A DNA stretch of 64,000 nucleotides from Spirochaetota bacterium (GCA_023401595.1 JAEXDQ010000007.1:89032-153031); one strand, 5' to 3'; positions 19,790 through 28,722 are shown, numbered from the stretch's first letter. Numbers and translations are program-made. Notes: generated by a model from the sequence alone, not told the origin.

Positions 19790-20947
19790 CTACTCCATGT
19801 AGGCGAAGTTTTGCTCCAAACAGGCGGTACTCATTCTTGCCGCGCCATATAACGCGCATCGGACGCAGGGGCTGGCTTGTCCGCTGAGCATCTGTTTTTG
19901 ATATTCCAGAGGGGTCCTGCCTGTTTTCGCTTTGAATGCGGCGGCGAATTTGCTTGGGTTTTCGTATCCGACCGACAATGCCACTTCTGTTACCGACGCC
20001 TCTCCTGTGGAGAGTCTGCCGGCGGCGACCTGAATCCTGTAGTTCCGTAGATAATCGCCGATGCTGGCTCCATAGACAGTCTTGAAACCGGTCTTGAGCG
20101 TCGTTTCCGCTAAAGGGAACTGTTTCGAGAGTTGCTTGATCGTGATATGTTGTTCAATATTATCGACAAGGTACGCATGCACCCGTTTTATGATGTCCGC
20201 CTGCTGGCATGGTATATATGCGTCCCTCATATCGAATAACCATCCTTTCGGTGTGTGGTAGATGAAGTACAGAAGTTCGAGGAGCTTCATCTTCAGATAT
20301 GTCGGTCGGTATTCTTGCTGTATGTCATACATTTCAGAAAAAATATGTTCTATTTTATCGGTCGAGCGCATGTAGAACGGCAATGCGTCGAGATTCAGCA
20401 GCTGCGGCAGTTTGTCCAACTCTATATCGAGGTCCTTGAGCTGCCGTTTCAGTTTGGGTTGTATCTTCGGCAGTTCGATCAATACTGTGATCCCGTAATA
20501 GTATCCGAGCGGAAAGCTTGGCCGGACGGGAAGAAAGCTTCTTCTGTGTACCGCCAAGTCCCCTTTTCCAAGATATGAGACTTTCCCGTCCTGTGCTGAA
20601 CATTCAAAACGCCCCTCCTTGCAATGGTTTATCTCTATCATATCCATGTATGGACGTCCGTTGGAGGGGATGTCCTTCATGGCGAATTCATTGTAGCTGA
20701 GCATGATGCCGGGGTATATTTCATAGCTCGTCATATAGCCGGTTCCCTGTCCTGAGAGAAAACGGTAGACGGTACAGGAGTCCTTCCGTCCTACGACGAG
20801 GATCGAGGGTTCAAAACGTTTCCGTTCCGTCGGAGTCGGTTCCCGTACAGGGATGGAGCCGTCAAAGTCCTGTCCAAGGGCTTGTTTGGGATATTTGGGG
20901 CTGAACGATAGGGGATATTGTATATTTTTGTTAATGTTAACTAACAT
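19790..20947 (-). CDS. AraC-family transcriptional regulator
   Basis: 385 aa. The C-terminal part carries two helix-turn-helix units: ITIKQLSKQFPLAETTLKTGF and SVTEVALSVGYENPSKFAAAF, followed by KAKTGRTPLEYQKQ. The ~260-residue N-terminal part is a presumed ligand-sensing domain. Unusually, the protein continues past the second HTH with a Cys-containing tail (CVRCALYGAARMSTACLEQ) that could bind metal. It lies 57 nt before two ABC genes in the same direction and is probably their regulator. No Shine-Dalgarno is visible; GATAAT on the minus strand (20955-20960) ends 7 nt before the ATG. Confidence 0.85.
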   Translation of the reverse strand: MLVNINKNIQYPLSFSPKYPKQALGQDFDGSIPVREPTPTERKRFEPSILVVGRKDSCTVYRFLSGQGTGYMTSYEIYPGIMLSYNEFAMKDIPSNGRPYMDMIEINHCKEGRFECSAQDGKVSYLGKGDLAVHRRSFLPVRPSFPLGYYYGITVLIELPKIQPKLKRQLKDLDIELDKLPQLLNLDALPFYMRSTDKIEHIFSEMYDIQQEYRPTYLKMKLLELLYFIYHTPKGWLFDMRDAYIPCQQADIIKRVHAYLVDNIEQHITIKQLSKQFPLAETTLKTGFKTVYGASIGDYLRNYRIQVAAGRLSTGEASVTEVALSVGYENPSKFAAAFKAKTGRTPLEYQKQMLSGQASPCVRCALYGAARMSTACLEQNFAYME

Positions 20948-21203
20948 AATTTTTATTATCTATTCACTTTGTTTTGCTGTAACAAAACTCGATTTGATGC
21001 TTAAAATATCGATATATATCAACATTTTATCATATTTTGCCAAAAATTAGCCGTTATTTTCTCATATGCCATAAAATATAAAAAGTTTCTATATGCTAAT
21101 ATTTTATCGATAGATACGAATTGATGCAACAATCCGGGATGGGACTTTAAAAACCGTATGGACAGTGGGCATGCCGTATGTGGAGGGTTTCGGAAGGGAG
21201 AAA
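20948..21203. other. AT-rich promoter region of the AraC/ABC operon
   Basis: No gene seen. The region is AT-rich with several short palindromic steps around ATCGATAT (21006-21020) and TTATCGATAG (21104-21115) that could be regulator or promoter sites; none is recognised. Confidence 0.4.
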
Positions 21204-21245
21204 AAAAGGGGCGTTTCAAAATTGACTTTTGAAACAGCCCCTCGT
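21204..21245 (-). terminator. Terminator after metK
   Basis: On the minus strand AGGGGCTGTTTCAAAA pairs with TTTTGAAACGCCCC (one mismatch), followed by a T run. It lies about 30 nt after the metK stop codon. Confidence 0.88.
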
Positions 21246-21273
21246 CATGACGCCGCAGAACGGAATCAGTCCT

Positions 21274-22416
21274 CTACAGCGTTCTGATCTCTTCCCAAGG
21301 TACGCCGGCTTTACCGAAATGCCCATAGTTCATGCTTGCCCGGTAGATGGGGCGCAGCAGATCCAGGCTTTCTATGATACCCGCTGGCGAAAGGTTGAAT
21401 TTTTCCTGGACGAGCTGCTCCAGCTCGCGATCATCGACGGTTCCGGTTCCGAAGGTCTCGACCAGGACGGAAATAGGGAACGGAACGCCGATCGCGTAGG
21501 AGAACTGTATTTCACAGCGTCTGCACAATCCCGCCGCCACGAGGTTCTTCGCCACATGTCGCGCCATATAGGCCGCGGAACGGTCTACCTTCGACGGATC
21601 CTTTCCGCTGAACGCTCCGCCGCCATGCCGGCCCATGCCGCCATACGTATCCACGATGATCTTCCTGCCGGTAAGGCCGGTATCTCCATCGGGACCGCCA
21701 ATGACGAACCTGCCTGTCGGATTGATGAAGAACCTGGTCGCGTCGTCCAGCATGCCAGTAGGGCCCAGCACCGGTTTCACGACGGACTCCACAAGGAATT
21801 CCTCAATCTGCTCTCTCGTCGCTTCCGGCGCGTGCTGGTGTGATATGACGACGGAATCTATACGGACCGGCCGACCGGCCTTGTATACGACCGATACCTG
21901 GCTTTTCGCATCCGGCCGCAGCCAGGGCGCCGCCTTGCTTTTTCTCAGCTCCGCCGCTTTTCTGAGCAGCGCATGGGAATACATGATCGGCGCCGGCATC
22001 AATTCCGGAGTTTCGTCGCAGGCGTAGCCGAACATCATGCCCTGGTCCCCCGCTCCCTGTTCTCCGAACAGACTGCTGTCTGCGGTGACTCCCTGTGAAA
22101 TGTCCGGGGACTGCCGTTTTATCAGATTCTCGACGACGAGGGAGTCGGCGTCGAACCCACAGGCCGGATCCGTGTATCCGATGTCGGCGACGACGGAACG
22201 GACGATCTCCTCAATATCGAGGCTTGCGTTCGTGGTGATCTCTCCGCCGACGATCACCCTATTGGTCGTCGCGAATACTTCACATGCGACCCTGCTGTAT
22301 CTGTCCTGTGCAAGACAGGCGTCAAGGACCGCGTCCGCGATCTGGTCGCAGACTTTATCCGGATGGCCTTCGCTGACCGATTCCGAAGTGAATACATGAG
22401 TTCCTGTTTCAAGCAT
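21274..22416 (-). CDS. metK: S-adenosylmethionine synthetase
   Basis: 380 aa. The start at 22416 ([21 protein letters not shown]) fits the family N-terminus and has AAAGGAAC about 9 nt upstream. Landmarks are the ATP-binding [12 protein letters not shown] and the phosphate loop [19 protein letters not shown]. The enzyme makes S-adenosylmethionine from methionine and ATP. The 360-nt leader contains a 19-codon ORF with a strong ribosome-binding site and complementary segments that could fold as a pseudoknot next to the metK Shine-Dalgarno, so translation is probably regulated. Confidence 0.96.
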   Translation of the reverse strand: MLETGTHVFTSESVSEGHPDKVCDQIADAVLDACLAQDRYSRVACEVFATTNRVIVGGEITTNASLDIEEIVRSVVADIGYTDPACGFDADSLVVENLIKRQSPDISQGVTADSSLFGEQGAGDQGMMFGYACDETPELMPAPIMYSHALLRKAAELRKSKAAPWLRPDAKSQVSVVYKAGRPVRIDSVVISHQHAPEATREQIEEFLVESVVKPVLGPTGMLDDATRFFINPTGRFVIGGPDGDTGLTGRKIIVDTYGGMGRHGGGAFSGKDPSKVDRSAAYMARHVAKNLVAAGLCRRCEIQFSYAIGVPFPISVLVETFGTGTVDDRELEQLVQEKFNLSPAGIIESLDLLRPIYRASMNYGHFGKAGVPWEEIRTL

Positions 22417-22430
22417 TGCAGTTGTTCCTT

Positions 22431-22552
22431 TCCCCCAGAGACCTACTTTACATAGCGTATCCATGTAAAAACCATGAGACGACATCGGTATAAAACCAAT
22501 GAAGCAAATGAGACAAACACTTCTGGGAGATTAGCCACTGTAGAAAGTAGGT
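22431..22552 (-). promoter_or_regulatory. Structured metK leader with possible pseudoknot
   Basis: In mRNA order, ACCTACTTT (22552-22544) is complementary to AAAGTAGGT (22449-22441), and TCTCCCAGA (22530-22522) is complementary, with one G-U pair, to TCTGGGGGA (22439-22431) just before the metK ribosome-binding site. The order A-B-A'-B' is that of a pseudoknot or of competing helices. A local hairpin TTTACAT/ATGTAAA (22469-22447) competes with the first pairing. It does not match a known SAM riboswitch consensus that I recognise. Confidence 0.45.
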
Positions 22553-22590
22553 GTAGCGTCCTTTTTGAGGACTGATACCAATGCGTTCAT
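22531..22590 (-). CDS. Putative 19-aa leader peptide upstream of metK
   Basis: An ATG at 22590 is preceded by GGGAGG with a 7-nt gap, among the best ribosome-binding sites in the window, and reads MNALVSVLKKDATPTFYSG then TAA. Its 3' half overlaps the first strand of the possible leader pseudoknot, so ribosomes translating it would disrupt that pairing. It contains no Met besides the start, so simple methionine-codon attenuation is unlikely. It might act as a translational sensor or be an uncharacterised small protein; only the strong start signal supports it. Confidence 0.5.
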   Translation of the reverse strand: MNALVSVLKKDATPTFYSG

Positions 22591-22779
22591 CAACGCACCT
22601 CCCTTTTAGCAATTTTGTTTTGCGACGTCTGCAAGCTGGGGGGCTTTCAAATCGACGTCGTTACTGGACGGTATCATACCATTCATTGAAAAACTGTACA
22701 AGAGCGAGTTTTACAGATCGTGTCGTTTGTATGAATCGGCTGGTGCTGTGTGCCGACCTTCGCCATATGGGCCCGATTG

Positions 22780-23208
22780 TCATGTCGAGGGGGCCGGCCG
22801 TTGGTCCTTGCTTCCGCATTCACTGCACCCGCCGCCATGGATGGAGACTACGCCGCCGCAAGCGGGACAGGCGAACCGGTCCTTTTCTCGTTCCATGAAG
22901 ACTTCCGGCCCATGTTCCCTGACGAACATACTGTTGCCGACAAGGCTCGCTCCATATCGTGTATTGTAGCTCTTCTCAAGATATTTGATTCGTTTACAGG
23001 GATAGTCCTTGCATTCATGGCAATAGACGACACCTTTTTCAGCGATACAATCCTTGATTTTGCATTTCCTGCAATGTTCAGGTTTTCCCGCGTCTCCCCG
23101 CAGACAGCCTTCGCAGGGCTTTTTATGGGCGCAATGTGTATAACAGACCATGCAGTCCATACCGCAAGGAGCGAACATGATAGTCTCGATAACGTCCGGC
23201 ATCTTCAT
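22780..23208 (-). CDS. Cysteine-rich DUF3795-type protein
   Basis: 142 aa from the ATG at 23208, chosen for an AAGGAG 8-9 nt upstream. It is packed with Cys pairs: FAPCGMDCMVCYTHC, KPCEGCL, HCRKCKIKDC, VYCHECKDYPCKRIK and a C-terminal zinc-ribbon-like CPACGG ... CSECGSK. The first part resembles the DUF3795 family, common in anaerobes and presumed to bind zinc or an Fe-S cluster. Function unknown. It lies between the PfkB kinase (upstream, 64 nt) and metK on the same strand. Confidence 0.75.
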   Translation of the reverse strand: MKMPDVIETIMFAPCGMDCMVCYTHCAHKKPCEGCLRGDAGKPEHCRKCKIKDCIAEKGVVYCHECKDYPCKRIKYLEKSYNTRYGASLVGNSMFVREHGPEVFMEREKDRFACPACGGVVSIHGGGCSECGSKDQRPAPST

Positions 23209-23272
23209 TGGCCATTCTCCTTTTGGTTCGGCGACGCGTCTTCCCGCCTTCCGTCTCTGGCCTCGCATCCAT

Positions 23273-24289
23273 TCAGACGACGTTTCGCCACGCCTCTCCC
23301 TCGAGGAGCCGTCTCAGCTCAGCCGCCTTCTCCATTGAAAACTGCGCGCCCCTTTGGGTGATGATCTGTCCGGCGAGAATCGAAGCGATAGTCCCCGATT
23401 CCTCGATGCCCATGCCCTTGCACTGGCCGTACAGGAACCCTGCTGCGTATACATCCCCCGCGCCGGTGGTGTCCACCGGAACGACCGGTCCTTTCACCGG
23501 GATGGTCATGATTTCTCCCCTATAGGAGATGAAGGAACCACGTTTGCCGTTTTTGACAATGGCCGTCTCGCATAGTTTACCCATGCTCCGACAGCATTCG
23601 TAGGCGTCGTAGTTGTCGAACAGGATACGGGCTTCCTCGCTGTTGGCGAACACGACATCGCATTCATGCTTGATCAGATTGAGGAACGTCTCCCGGTACC
23701 GACCGACGGCGAAAGGATCCGCCACATCGAACGTCACCCTGGTCCCATTCATCTTCGCTTCATACAAAGCCTTCCGGATCGCCTGTTGCTGACAGGCCGT
23801 ATCCCACATGTAGCCGGTGAAATGAAAGAAATCGGCCTGTCTGACTGAATCGAGGATGACATCGTTTTCCCCGTACTCCCTGTTCGCACCGAGATAGGTG
23901 TTCATGGTCCGTTCAGAATCCGGGGTCACGAGGATGATGGACGACCCGGTAGGTTCCGAGCATACCGCCAGTTCATTGTGGACATGCAGCTTGTTCAGGT
24001 TTTCTTTGTAGATGGTCCCATATTCGTCGTCGCCCACTTTGCCTGCTATCGTGGCGTCGATACCAAGTGCCGCCAGCGCGATGATCGTATTCGGGCAGGA
24101 GCCTCCGCAGGAATAGGAGGTTCGTTTGCCTTTCACATAGGAGACGAGTTCCGCACGCCGTTCCTTGGTGATCAGGTGCATCGTACCCTTGTGGATACCT
24201 AGTTCGGAGAGATCCTTGTCCTCGATGTTGACGATGACGTCTATCAGCGGGTTTCCTATTCCATAGACACGGGCGGCTTCATCTTTCAT
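23273..24289 (-). CDS. PfkB-family carbohydrate/nucleoside kinase
   Basis: 338 aa from the ATG at 24289 (MKDEAARVYGIGNPLIDVIV); 14 more codons are open upstream. It has the PfkB ribokinase fold with CGGSCPNTIIALAALG near the N-terminus and the catalytic VDTTGAGDVYAAGFLYG near the C-terminus, where Asp is the base. The GNPLIDV start and the overall layout resemble adenosine-kinase-like members, but substrate cannot be settled from sequence. No ribosome-binding site is seen; TATACTATAAT lies immediately before the ATG, hinting at a leaderless transcript. Confidence 0.85.
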   Translation of the reverse strand: MKDEAARVYGIGNPLIDVIVNIEDKDLSELGIHKGTMHLITKERRAELVSYVKGKRTSYSCGGSCPNTIIALAALGIDATIAGKVGDDEYGTIYKENLNKLHVHNELAVCSEPTGSSIILVTPDSERTMNTYLGANREYGENDVILDSVRQADFFHFTGYMWDTACQQQAIRKALYEAKMNGTRVTFDVADPFAVGRYRETFLNLIKHECDVVFANSEEARILFDNYDAYECCRSMGKLCETAIVKNGKRGSFISYRGEIMTIPVKGPVVPVDTTGAGDVYAAGFLYGQCKGMGIEESGTIASILAGQIITQRGAQFSMEKAAELRRLLEGEAWRNVV

Positions 24290-24451
24290 ACGAATTATAG
24301 TATACGCAAACCGGAGCCTTTTCAACGCCATGTTGTCGATAACATGATGGTTGTAAATTCACTTGTTCACGGATAGGATGGAATAAGCTTCTTTTTGTTT
24401 ATCGTCCCGCGGCTTCGTGGGAGAAGAAACGCGGGAGGAAAGGAGGGCGAG

Positions 24452-25738
24452 GTGAGCGTATATCGTATCAATGGTGGGATTCCTGTATCGGGTACCGTGC
24501 GGGTGAGCGGGAACAAGAACGCGGCCCTGCCGTGTATCGCCGCGACGCTTCTTACCGACGAGCCTGTAGTTCTTCGCAATATTCCGGCCATCGAGGATGT
24601 CTCGGTGATGCTTTCCCTGTTGCAATGCCTGGGGTCTACCGTCGTGTATCTGGATGGGCATTCTCTCCAGATTACCTCCGGCTCCCGCCAAGGGAGGCTT
24701 CCTTCCGAATTGTTCGACGCTGTCAGGGGGTCTATCCTTCTCGCCGGACCGTTGGCGGCCTCCACGGAAGGCGTCCGTTTGCCGCCTCCCGGCGGCGATG
24801 TGATAGGGCTTAGACGTCTGGACACCCATTTTATCGGTCTTTCTGCGTTGGGCGCCGCCTGTACTGTCGAAGGGGGAGGTCTCCTTCATATCCACGCCCC
24901 CGGACGGCTTCGTGGCGCCGATGTCTTTTTGGATGAAGCCTCCGTCACCGCGACGGAGAACGTCATTATGGCGGCGGTCTCCGCAGAAGGGCGTACTGTG
25001 ATCCGGAATGCGGCCAGCGAACCTCATGTGCAGGATTTGTGTACCATGCTCAACAGCATGGGCGCGTCTATCAGCGGGATTGGATCGAACCTGCTGACGA
25101 TTGAAGGGGTCGAAGGACTGCACGGCTGCGACTTCACCATCGGCTGCGATTTCATGGAGGTGGGTTCCTTCATTGGTCTTGCCGCGGCTACCAAGGGGGA
25201 TATCTATATCGAAGGGGTCGATACCTATCAGTTTCCGATGATCCGTCTCGGTTTCTCACGCATCGGCGTCCGTTGGGAGGATGTCTCCCCTGATACAATC
25301 CATGTTCCGTTTGAACAAGAGAGAGTCCTTGCGAAGGACTTGGGCGGCAAGACCGCCAAGATCGACGACGCCCCATGGCCGGGGTTTCCCGCCGATCTGT
25401 TGAGTATCATGACTGTCGTCGCTACGCAGATGGACGGCTCCATTTTGATTCATGAGAAGATGTTCGAATCAAGAATGTTCTTCATAGACTGGCTGATACG
25501 CATGGGGGCTGATATCGTACTATGCGATCCTCATAGGGCGGTTGTGAACGGGCCGTGCAAGCTGCATGGAGCGATCGTCACCAGTCCCGACGTCCGCGCC
25601 GGCATGGCTTTGGTGATCGCCGCCCTCTGCGCCGACGGCAGGACCGATATACAGAACATCTATCAGATAGAGAGGGGCTACGAAGGGCTCGCCGGCAAGC
25701 TTCTGGCGTTGGGAGCCGATATCGAGCGGCTTGCCTAA
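24452..25738 (+). CDS. murA: UDP-N-acetylglucosamine 1-carboxyvinyltransferase
   Basis: 428 aa from the GTG at 24452, which follows AGGAGG (24441-24446) by 5 nt. The conserved Lys22 is present in SGNKNAALP. MurA transfers enolpyruvate from PEP to UDP-GlcNAc, the first committed step of peptidoglycan synthesis. In the catalytic loop, where most bacteria have PGGCxIG, this protein has PPPGGDVIGLRR, so the fosfomycin-reactive Cys is Asp116. The same change is known in Borrelia, Chlamydia and Mycobacterium MurA, which are fosfomycin-insensitive. Divergent from the PfkB gene. Confidence 0.95.
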   Translation: MSVYRINGGIPVSGTVRVSGNKNAALPCIAATLLTDEPVVLRNIPAIEDVSVMLSLLQCLGSTVVYLDGHSLQITSGSRQGRLPSELFDAVRGSILLAGPLAASTEGVRLPPPGGDVIGLRRLDTHFIGLSALGAACTVEGGGLLHIHAPGRLRGADVFLDEASVTATENVIMAAVSAEGRTVIRNAASEPHVQDLCTMLNSMGASISGIGSNLLTIEGVEGLHGCDFTIGCDFMEVGSFIGLAAATKGDIYIEGVDTYQFPMIRLGFSRIGVRWEDVSPDTIHVPFEQERVLAKDLGGKTAKIDDAPWPGFPADLLSIMTVVATQMDGSILIHEKMFESRMFFIDWLIRMGADIVLCDPHRAVVNGPCKLHGAIVTSPDVRAGMALVIAALCADGRTDIQNIYQIERGYEGLAGKLLALGADIERLA

Positions 25739-25778
25739 CCCCTTGTTTATCAATAAATTCATGACTTTCAGCGATAAG

Positions 25779-26041
25779 TTATCCAACACTAGTACACAGG
25801 TTATCCACAACCTTTCGCAAGGGTTGTGGATAATGGTGTAAGAAGGGTTGTGAGATGTCATAGGCTTCAGTATTCTTGACACTGATTTGTTATGTGTATA
25901 ATTTATTATTTTATAAGTAATTATATTGGATTATTTGCTTTTGTTTTAATGTAATTCTTATATAGTTTTTGTTATGTGAGAAGTGTAAAAAAAAGTCGTT
26001 CGTGAAGTTCTTTTTTGTCTGAAATACACAAGTTATCCACA
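25779..26041. other. Second DnaA-box cluster with AT-rich core
   Basis: Perfect boxes are TTATCCACA (25801-25809), TGTGGATAA (25825-25833) and TTATCCACA (26033-26041); a partial TTATCCAAC is at 25779-25787. The first two are the ends of a 12-bp inverted repeat TTATCCACAACC / GGTTGTGGATAA around a 9-nt loop. Between 25870 and 26030 the DNA is extremely AT-rich. This combination looks as origin-like as the dnaA-dnaN gap, although no replication gene is adjacent. It could be part of a bipartite origin, a DnaA-titration site or a DnaA-controlled region. Confidence 0.55.
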
Positions 26042-26504
26042 AGTTGTAAAATAGACGGGAAATTGTTACAAGTCTCATATAATACAAGAATTATCAATGA
26101 ATTCCTTAGGCTTCTGCTATGGATGATTCAAAAAGCGGGTTGTGGAAATCTTGTTGTGACAAAGTTCTCCGGTAGTGGTGCGGGGATGTTTGTACATGCC
26201 GTTGCCATCGTCTGCGGCTATACCGCCCCACAGGTGCCCGAATACTGTTAGTCAAACCTTCGGATGGACAAATAATTAAACTGATATTTATCTACTCACT
26301 TCAGTGAAAGTTGTCAAAGATGCTGGACATGCTGATATTACTGACAATAGATATGTTGTTCTTGCTGGACGTGCTATGCGGAAAAATCTAGGTTAAACAG
26401 TGTTTGCGGTGTATTATTAAAAATAACGAAACTGCCCTTGCGGGCAAAAAAGCTTATTATAATATTCATCATGCTGTTCATCTTGGTCAAAAGGAGAAAA
26501 CTCC
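26042..26504. other. Gene-poor segment with possible gene remnants
   Basis: The open frame ending at 26251 has no start signal and no recognisable family. A short frame ending at 26395 reads SVKVVKDAGHADITDNRYVV then LAGRAMRKNLG and has a protein-like composition but no convincing start, so it may be the tail of a decayed gene. A small stem TGCCC-TTG-CGGGCA (26433-26446) is not followed by T on either strand. Confidence 0.35.
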
Positions 26505-26765
26505 ATGTCGGAATTAATTTCTTTTATTGTCGGGATTCTAGGAATCATCTTTTTCTTCATGATTTTCAGTCGGCTCGGTCGGACAGCTGATGCGACGGAA
26601 AAGACTGTCGCCTACCTAAAAGATATGGATAAGCGCATTGCCCGCATTGAAAAAAAACTTGAGGCTGAAGCTCTTGAGGTGTCCCTTGATTCCAAAACCG
26701 CCAATGGCAAAACAGTGGGGATTGAACCGCAAAAACAAAAGATTGAGTGGACTAAAGGTCGATAA
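26505..26765 (+). CDS. Small membrane-anchored coiled-coil protein, hypothetical
   Basis: 86 aa. AAAGGAG precedes the ATG. One N-terminal transmembrane helix (ISFIVGILGIIFFFMIF) is followed by a charged helical region (KDMDKRIARIEKKLEAEA) likely to form a coiled coil and a basic tail. No family is recognised. Proteins of this shape often sit next to secretion or phage genes, but the neighbours give no clear lead. The local DNA is AT-rich compared with the flanking operons. Confidence 0.6.
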   Translation: MSELISFIVGILGIIFFFMIFSRLGRTADATEKTVAYLKDMDKRIARIEKKLEAEALEVSLDSKTANGKTVGIEPQKQKIEWTKGR

Positions 26766-26858
26766 ACGACCGATATAGGCTGAATGTCCATTTGTTGAAT
26801 AATTTGAGGCTAAGCGGTGTTTAAACGGAGTTTAATCTAGAATACTCAATGGGGAGAC

Positions 26859-27425
26859 ATGAAAAAAATATTGTTGTCAGTTTGTGTGTTTTGTCTTTGT
26901 TTATGCGGATACGCGAAAAGTAACGAGAATCGCCCATTTGATTTTCGTTCCGTGAATTGGGGGATGAGTAGGTCTGAAGTATTCCATGCGGAAGATTCTT
27001 GGGCGTTCAATAGGGAATGGTCAGATAAATACACGTTGATATATGATATTGAAGTTGGTGAATATATAGACAGTGTTTACTACTTTTTTAATAACGATGT
27101 GCTGATTTTGGCGGTGTATTATATCAATGATGAGTACCTAGAGTCATCGTACGCCTACGATGCACTTGCCGCCGATCTGACTGCAAAATATGGAAAGTCA
27201 ACAAAAATGCGACAGTCTTGGGTTGATGATTTTGTTGCATCAGATCCGAAAGACTGGTATGGATGGCGGAGAGATGTTGATGATGGACTTGTTCAAAACG
27301 CTTCTTGTTGGGTCGCTGGAGATACTCACCTGTTCATCATGGACAACGGGTATACTTTTGGAATCTATTACGCACCGAATGATAGGGCAGCAGTAATCAA
27401 GTCGGCTATCTTTTCTTTGCTATAA
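26859..27425 (+). CDS. Secreted protein of unknown function
   Basis: 188 aa. MKKILLSVCVFCLCLCGYAK is a signal peptide with several Cys in its hydrophobic part, so it could be a lipoprotein. The mature part begins with PFDFRSVNWGMSRSEVFHAE, a pattern found in many short exported bacterial proteins of unknown role, and is rich in aromatic and acidic residues. AATGGGGAG provides a ribosome-binding site. Same direction as its neighbours but separate. Confidence 0.65.
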   Translation: MKKILLSVCVFCLCLCGYAKSNENRPFDFRSVNWGMSRSEVFHAEDSWAFNREWSDKYTLIYDIEVGEYIDSVYYFFNNDVLILAVYYINDEYLESSYAYDALAADLTAKYGKSTKMRQSWVDDFVASDPKDWYGWRRDVDDGLVQNASCWVAGDTHLFIMDNGYTFGIYYAPNDRAAVIKSAIFSLL

Positions 27426-27493
27426 AATGCGGACGATGGACTATGTCAAGGCGATTTCGAATCTGCAAACTGTTAGGTTGATGAGATGTGTAC

Positions 27494-28390
27494 ATGAATA
27501 CCGTTGATTTCCCGGAGTCTCGGATTATTTATAAATACCGTCCCTTATATTCTACATCACCAGAAAACAAAGATGAAACTACTGGTTTCCATCGGCATAC
27601 TATAAGTCTTTTGACAAAAGGTGAGTTGTATTTTGCCGATCCTTTTGAATTCAATGATCCTTTTGATACGCAATTTGAGATAGATATGGATATTTATGAT
27701 ATGAAAACATTCAAAACGGCTGTGTGTTTACATACAAATAAAATCCTTCTTGATTTCTGGCTTAGGTATTATGACGGATGGGAAAATTGGTTAGCGTACT
27801 ACAGAAACGGCTATATTAAAAAGGGATTTGTACAAAAAAACGAGAATGTATATAAGCATATGTTTCGTATTTGTTCATTGACTAAAGTGTGTGACCATAT
27901 TCTGATGTGGTCCCATTATGGAGCACAACATACAGGAATCTGCATCGGAATCAAAGTAGAAAAATACGAAAATGTTGACTGCCTTCATTGCAACCCATCC
28001 CAAGATTTTTTTAAAACTTGTACCATATTTAAAGACGGTTATATTCCTGTACATGATGTAGTATATCGTGATGAGAGGTTACCAAGGTATCGTTATCATT
28101 ATGATCATCCAGATGAATTGAACAAATTTTTGCTAACGAAGTCAACGAATTGGCAGTATGAACAAGAAGTTCGTGCATGCGGAAGAGCTGATTATGGCGT
28201 AACTTACAAAACTCAAAAGAAAACCGTTGAACTGTGTGAAAAACAAATTGCTGAGATAATTTTCGGAGCTAGGGTAGATGTTGAAGATATTGAAAAAATC
28301 AAACGCATTTTAAGAAATCAATCTCAAATTAAATACTTCAAGATGAAGCAGAATCCGGACAGATACGCTCTTGATAGAATCCCCTTCTGA
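27494..28390 (+). CDS. DUF2971 domain protein
   Basis: 298 aa (a GTG two codons upstream is an alternative start). It contains IIYKYRPLY, then GELYFADPFEFNDPFDTQFE, ICSLTKVCDHILMWSHYGAQHTGICIGI and a C-terminal TNWQYEQEVRACG ... EIIFGARV, which together are the DUF2971 signature. Its function is unknown; members are scattered, often in accessory or defence-like regions. The gene is clearly AT-richer than the operons on either side, consistent with acquisition by transfer. Confidence 0.75.
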   Translation: MNTVDFPESRIIYKYRPLYSTSPENKDETTGFHRHTISLLTKGELYFADPFEFNDPFDTQFEIDMDIYDMKTFKTAVCLHTNKILLDFWLRYYDGWENWLAYYRNGYIKKGFVQKNENVYKHMFRICSLTKVCDHILMWSHYGAQHTGICIGIKVEKYENVDCLHCNPSQDFFKTCTIFKDGYIPVHDVVYRDERLPRYRYHYDHPDELNKFLLTKSTNWQYEQEVRACGRADYGVTYKTQKKTVELCEKQIAEIIFGARVDVEDIEKIKRILRNQSQIKYFKMKQNPDRYALDRIPF

Positions 28391-28475
28391 AACCACGTTG
28401 AGTTAATTCTTCCATCCAAAACCCTGATTCTCATTTTGCTAGACTATAGACATCTCTGATACAGGAGGTGTCTAC

Positions 28476-28673
28476 ATGACCCAATACATCAAACCCGCGC
28501 TGCTGATTCTCGTGCCGTTCCTCATCGGTCTTGGCAACGTCGTCAAGTGTTGTTTCACCCTTGAAACCGTGACCAACAAAGTCGCCCTGCTGATCCGTAA
28601 GACGCTCAGGACCACCAGCCGCATCCCCTATCTCCTCTGGGCGGTCGCCTTTCTCTTGCGGCGGCTGTTATAA
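28476..28673 (+). CDS. Small membrane protein, holin-like N-terminus
   Basis: 65 aa. CAGGAGGTG precedes the ATG, a very strong ribosome-binding site. The N-terminal YIKPALLILVPFLIGLG resembles the first helix of small phage holin-type proteins of anaerobes, and a second hydrophobic helix (YLLWAVAFLLRRLL) ends the protein. It may be a short or truncated holin left from a prophage; no other phage genes are seen. The assignment is tentative. Confidence 0.4.
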   Translation: MTQYIKPALLILVPFLIGLGNVVKCCFTLETVTNKVALLIRKTLRTTSRIPYLLWAVAFLLRRLL

Positions 28674-28722
28674 AGCTGGAAGCCCCGTTCGGTTTCGATC
28701 ATCACCGACGGCGTGATATCAG

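Noticed and set aside
22417..22779. Known SAM riboswitch upstream of metK
   Set aside because: I could not find the conserved core of a SAM-I or SAM-II aptamer. A covariance-model search would be decisive.
26433..26452. Intrinsic terminator TGCCC-TTG-CGGGCA
   Set aside because: The hairpin is followed by A, not T, on the plus strand and has no T run on the minus strand.
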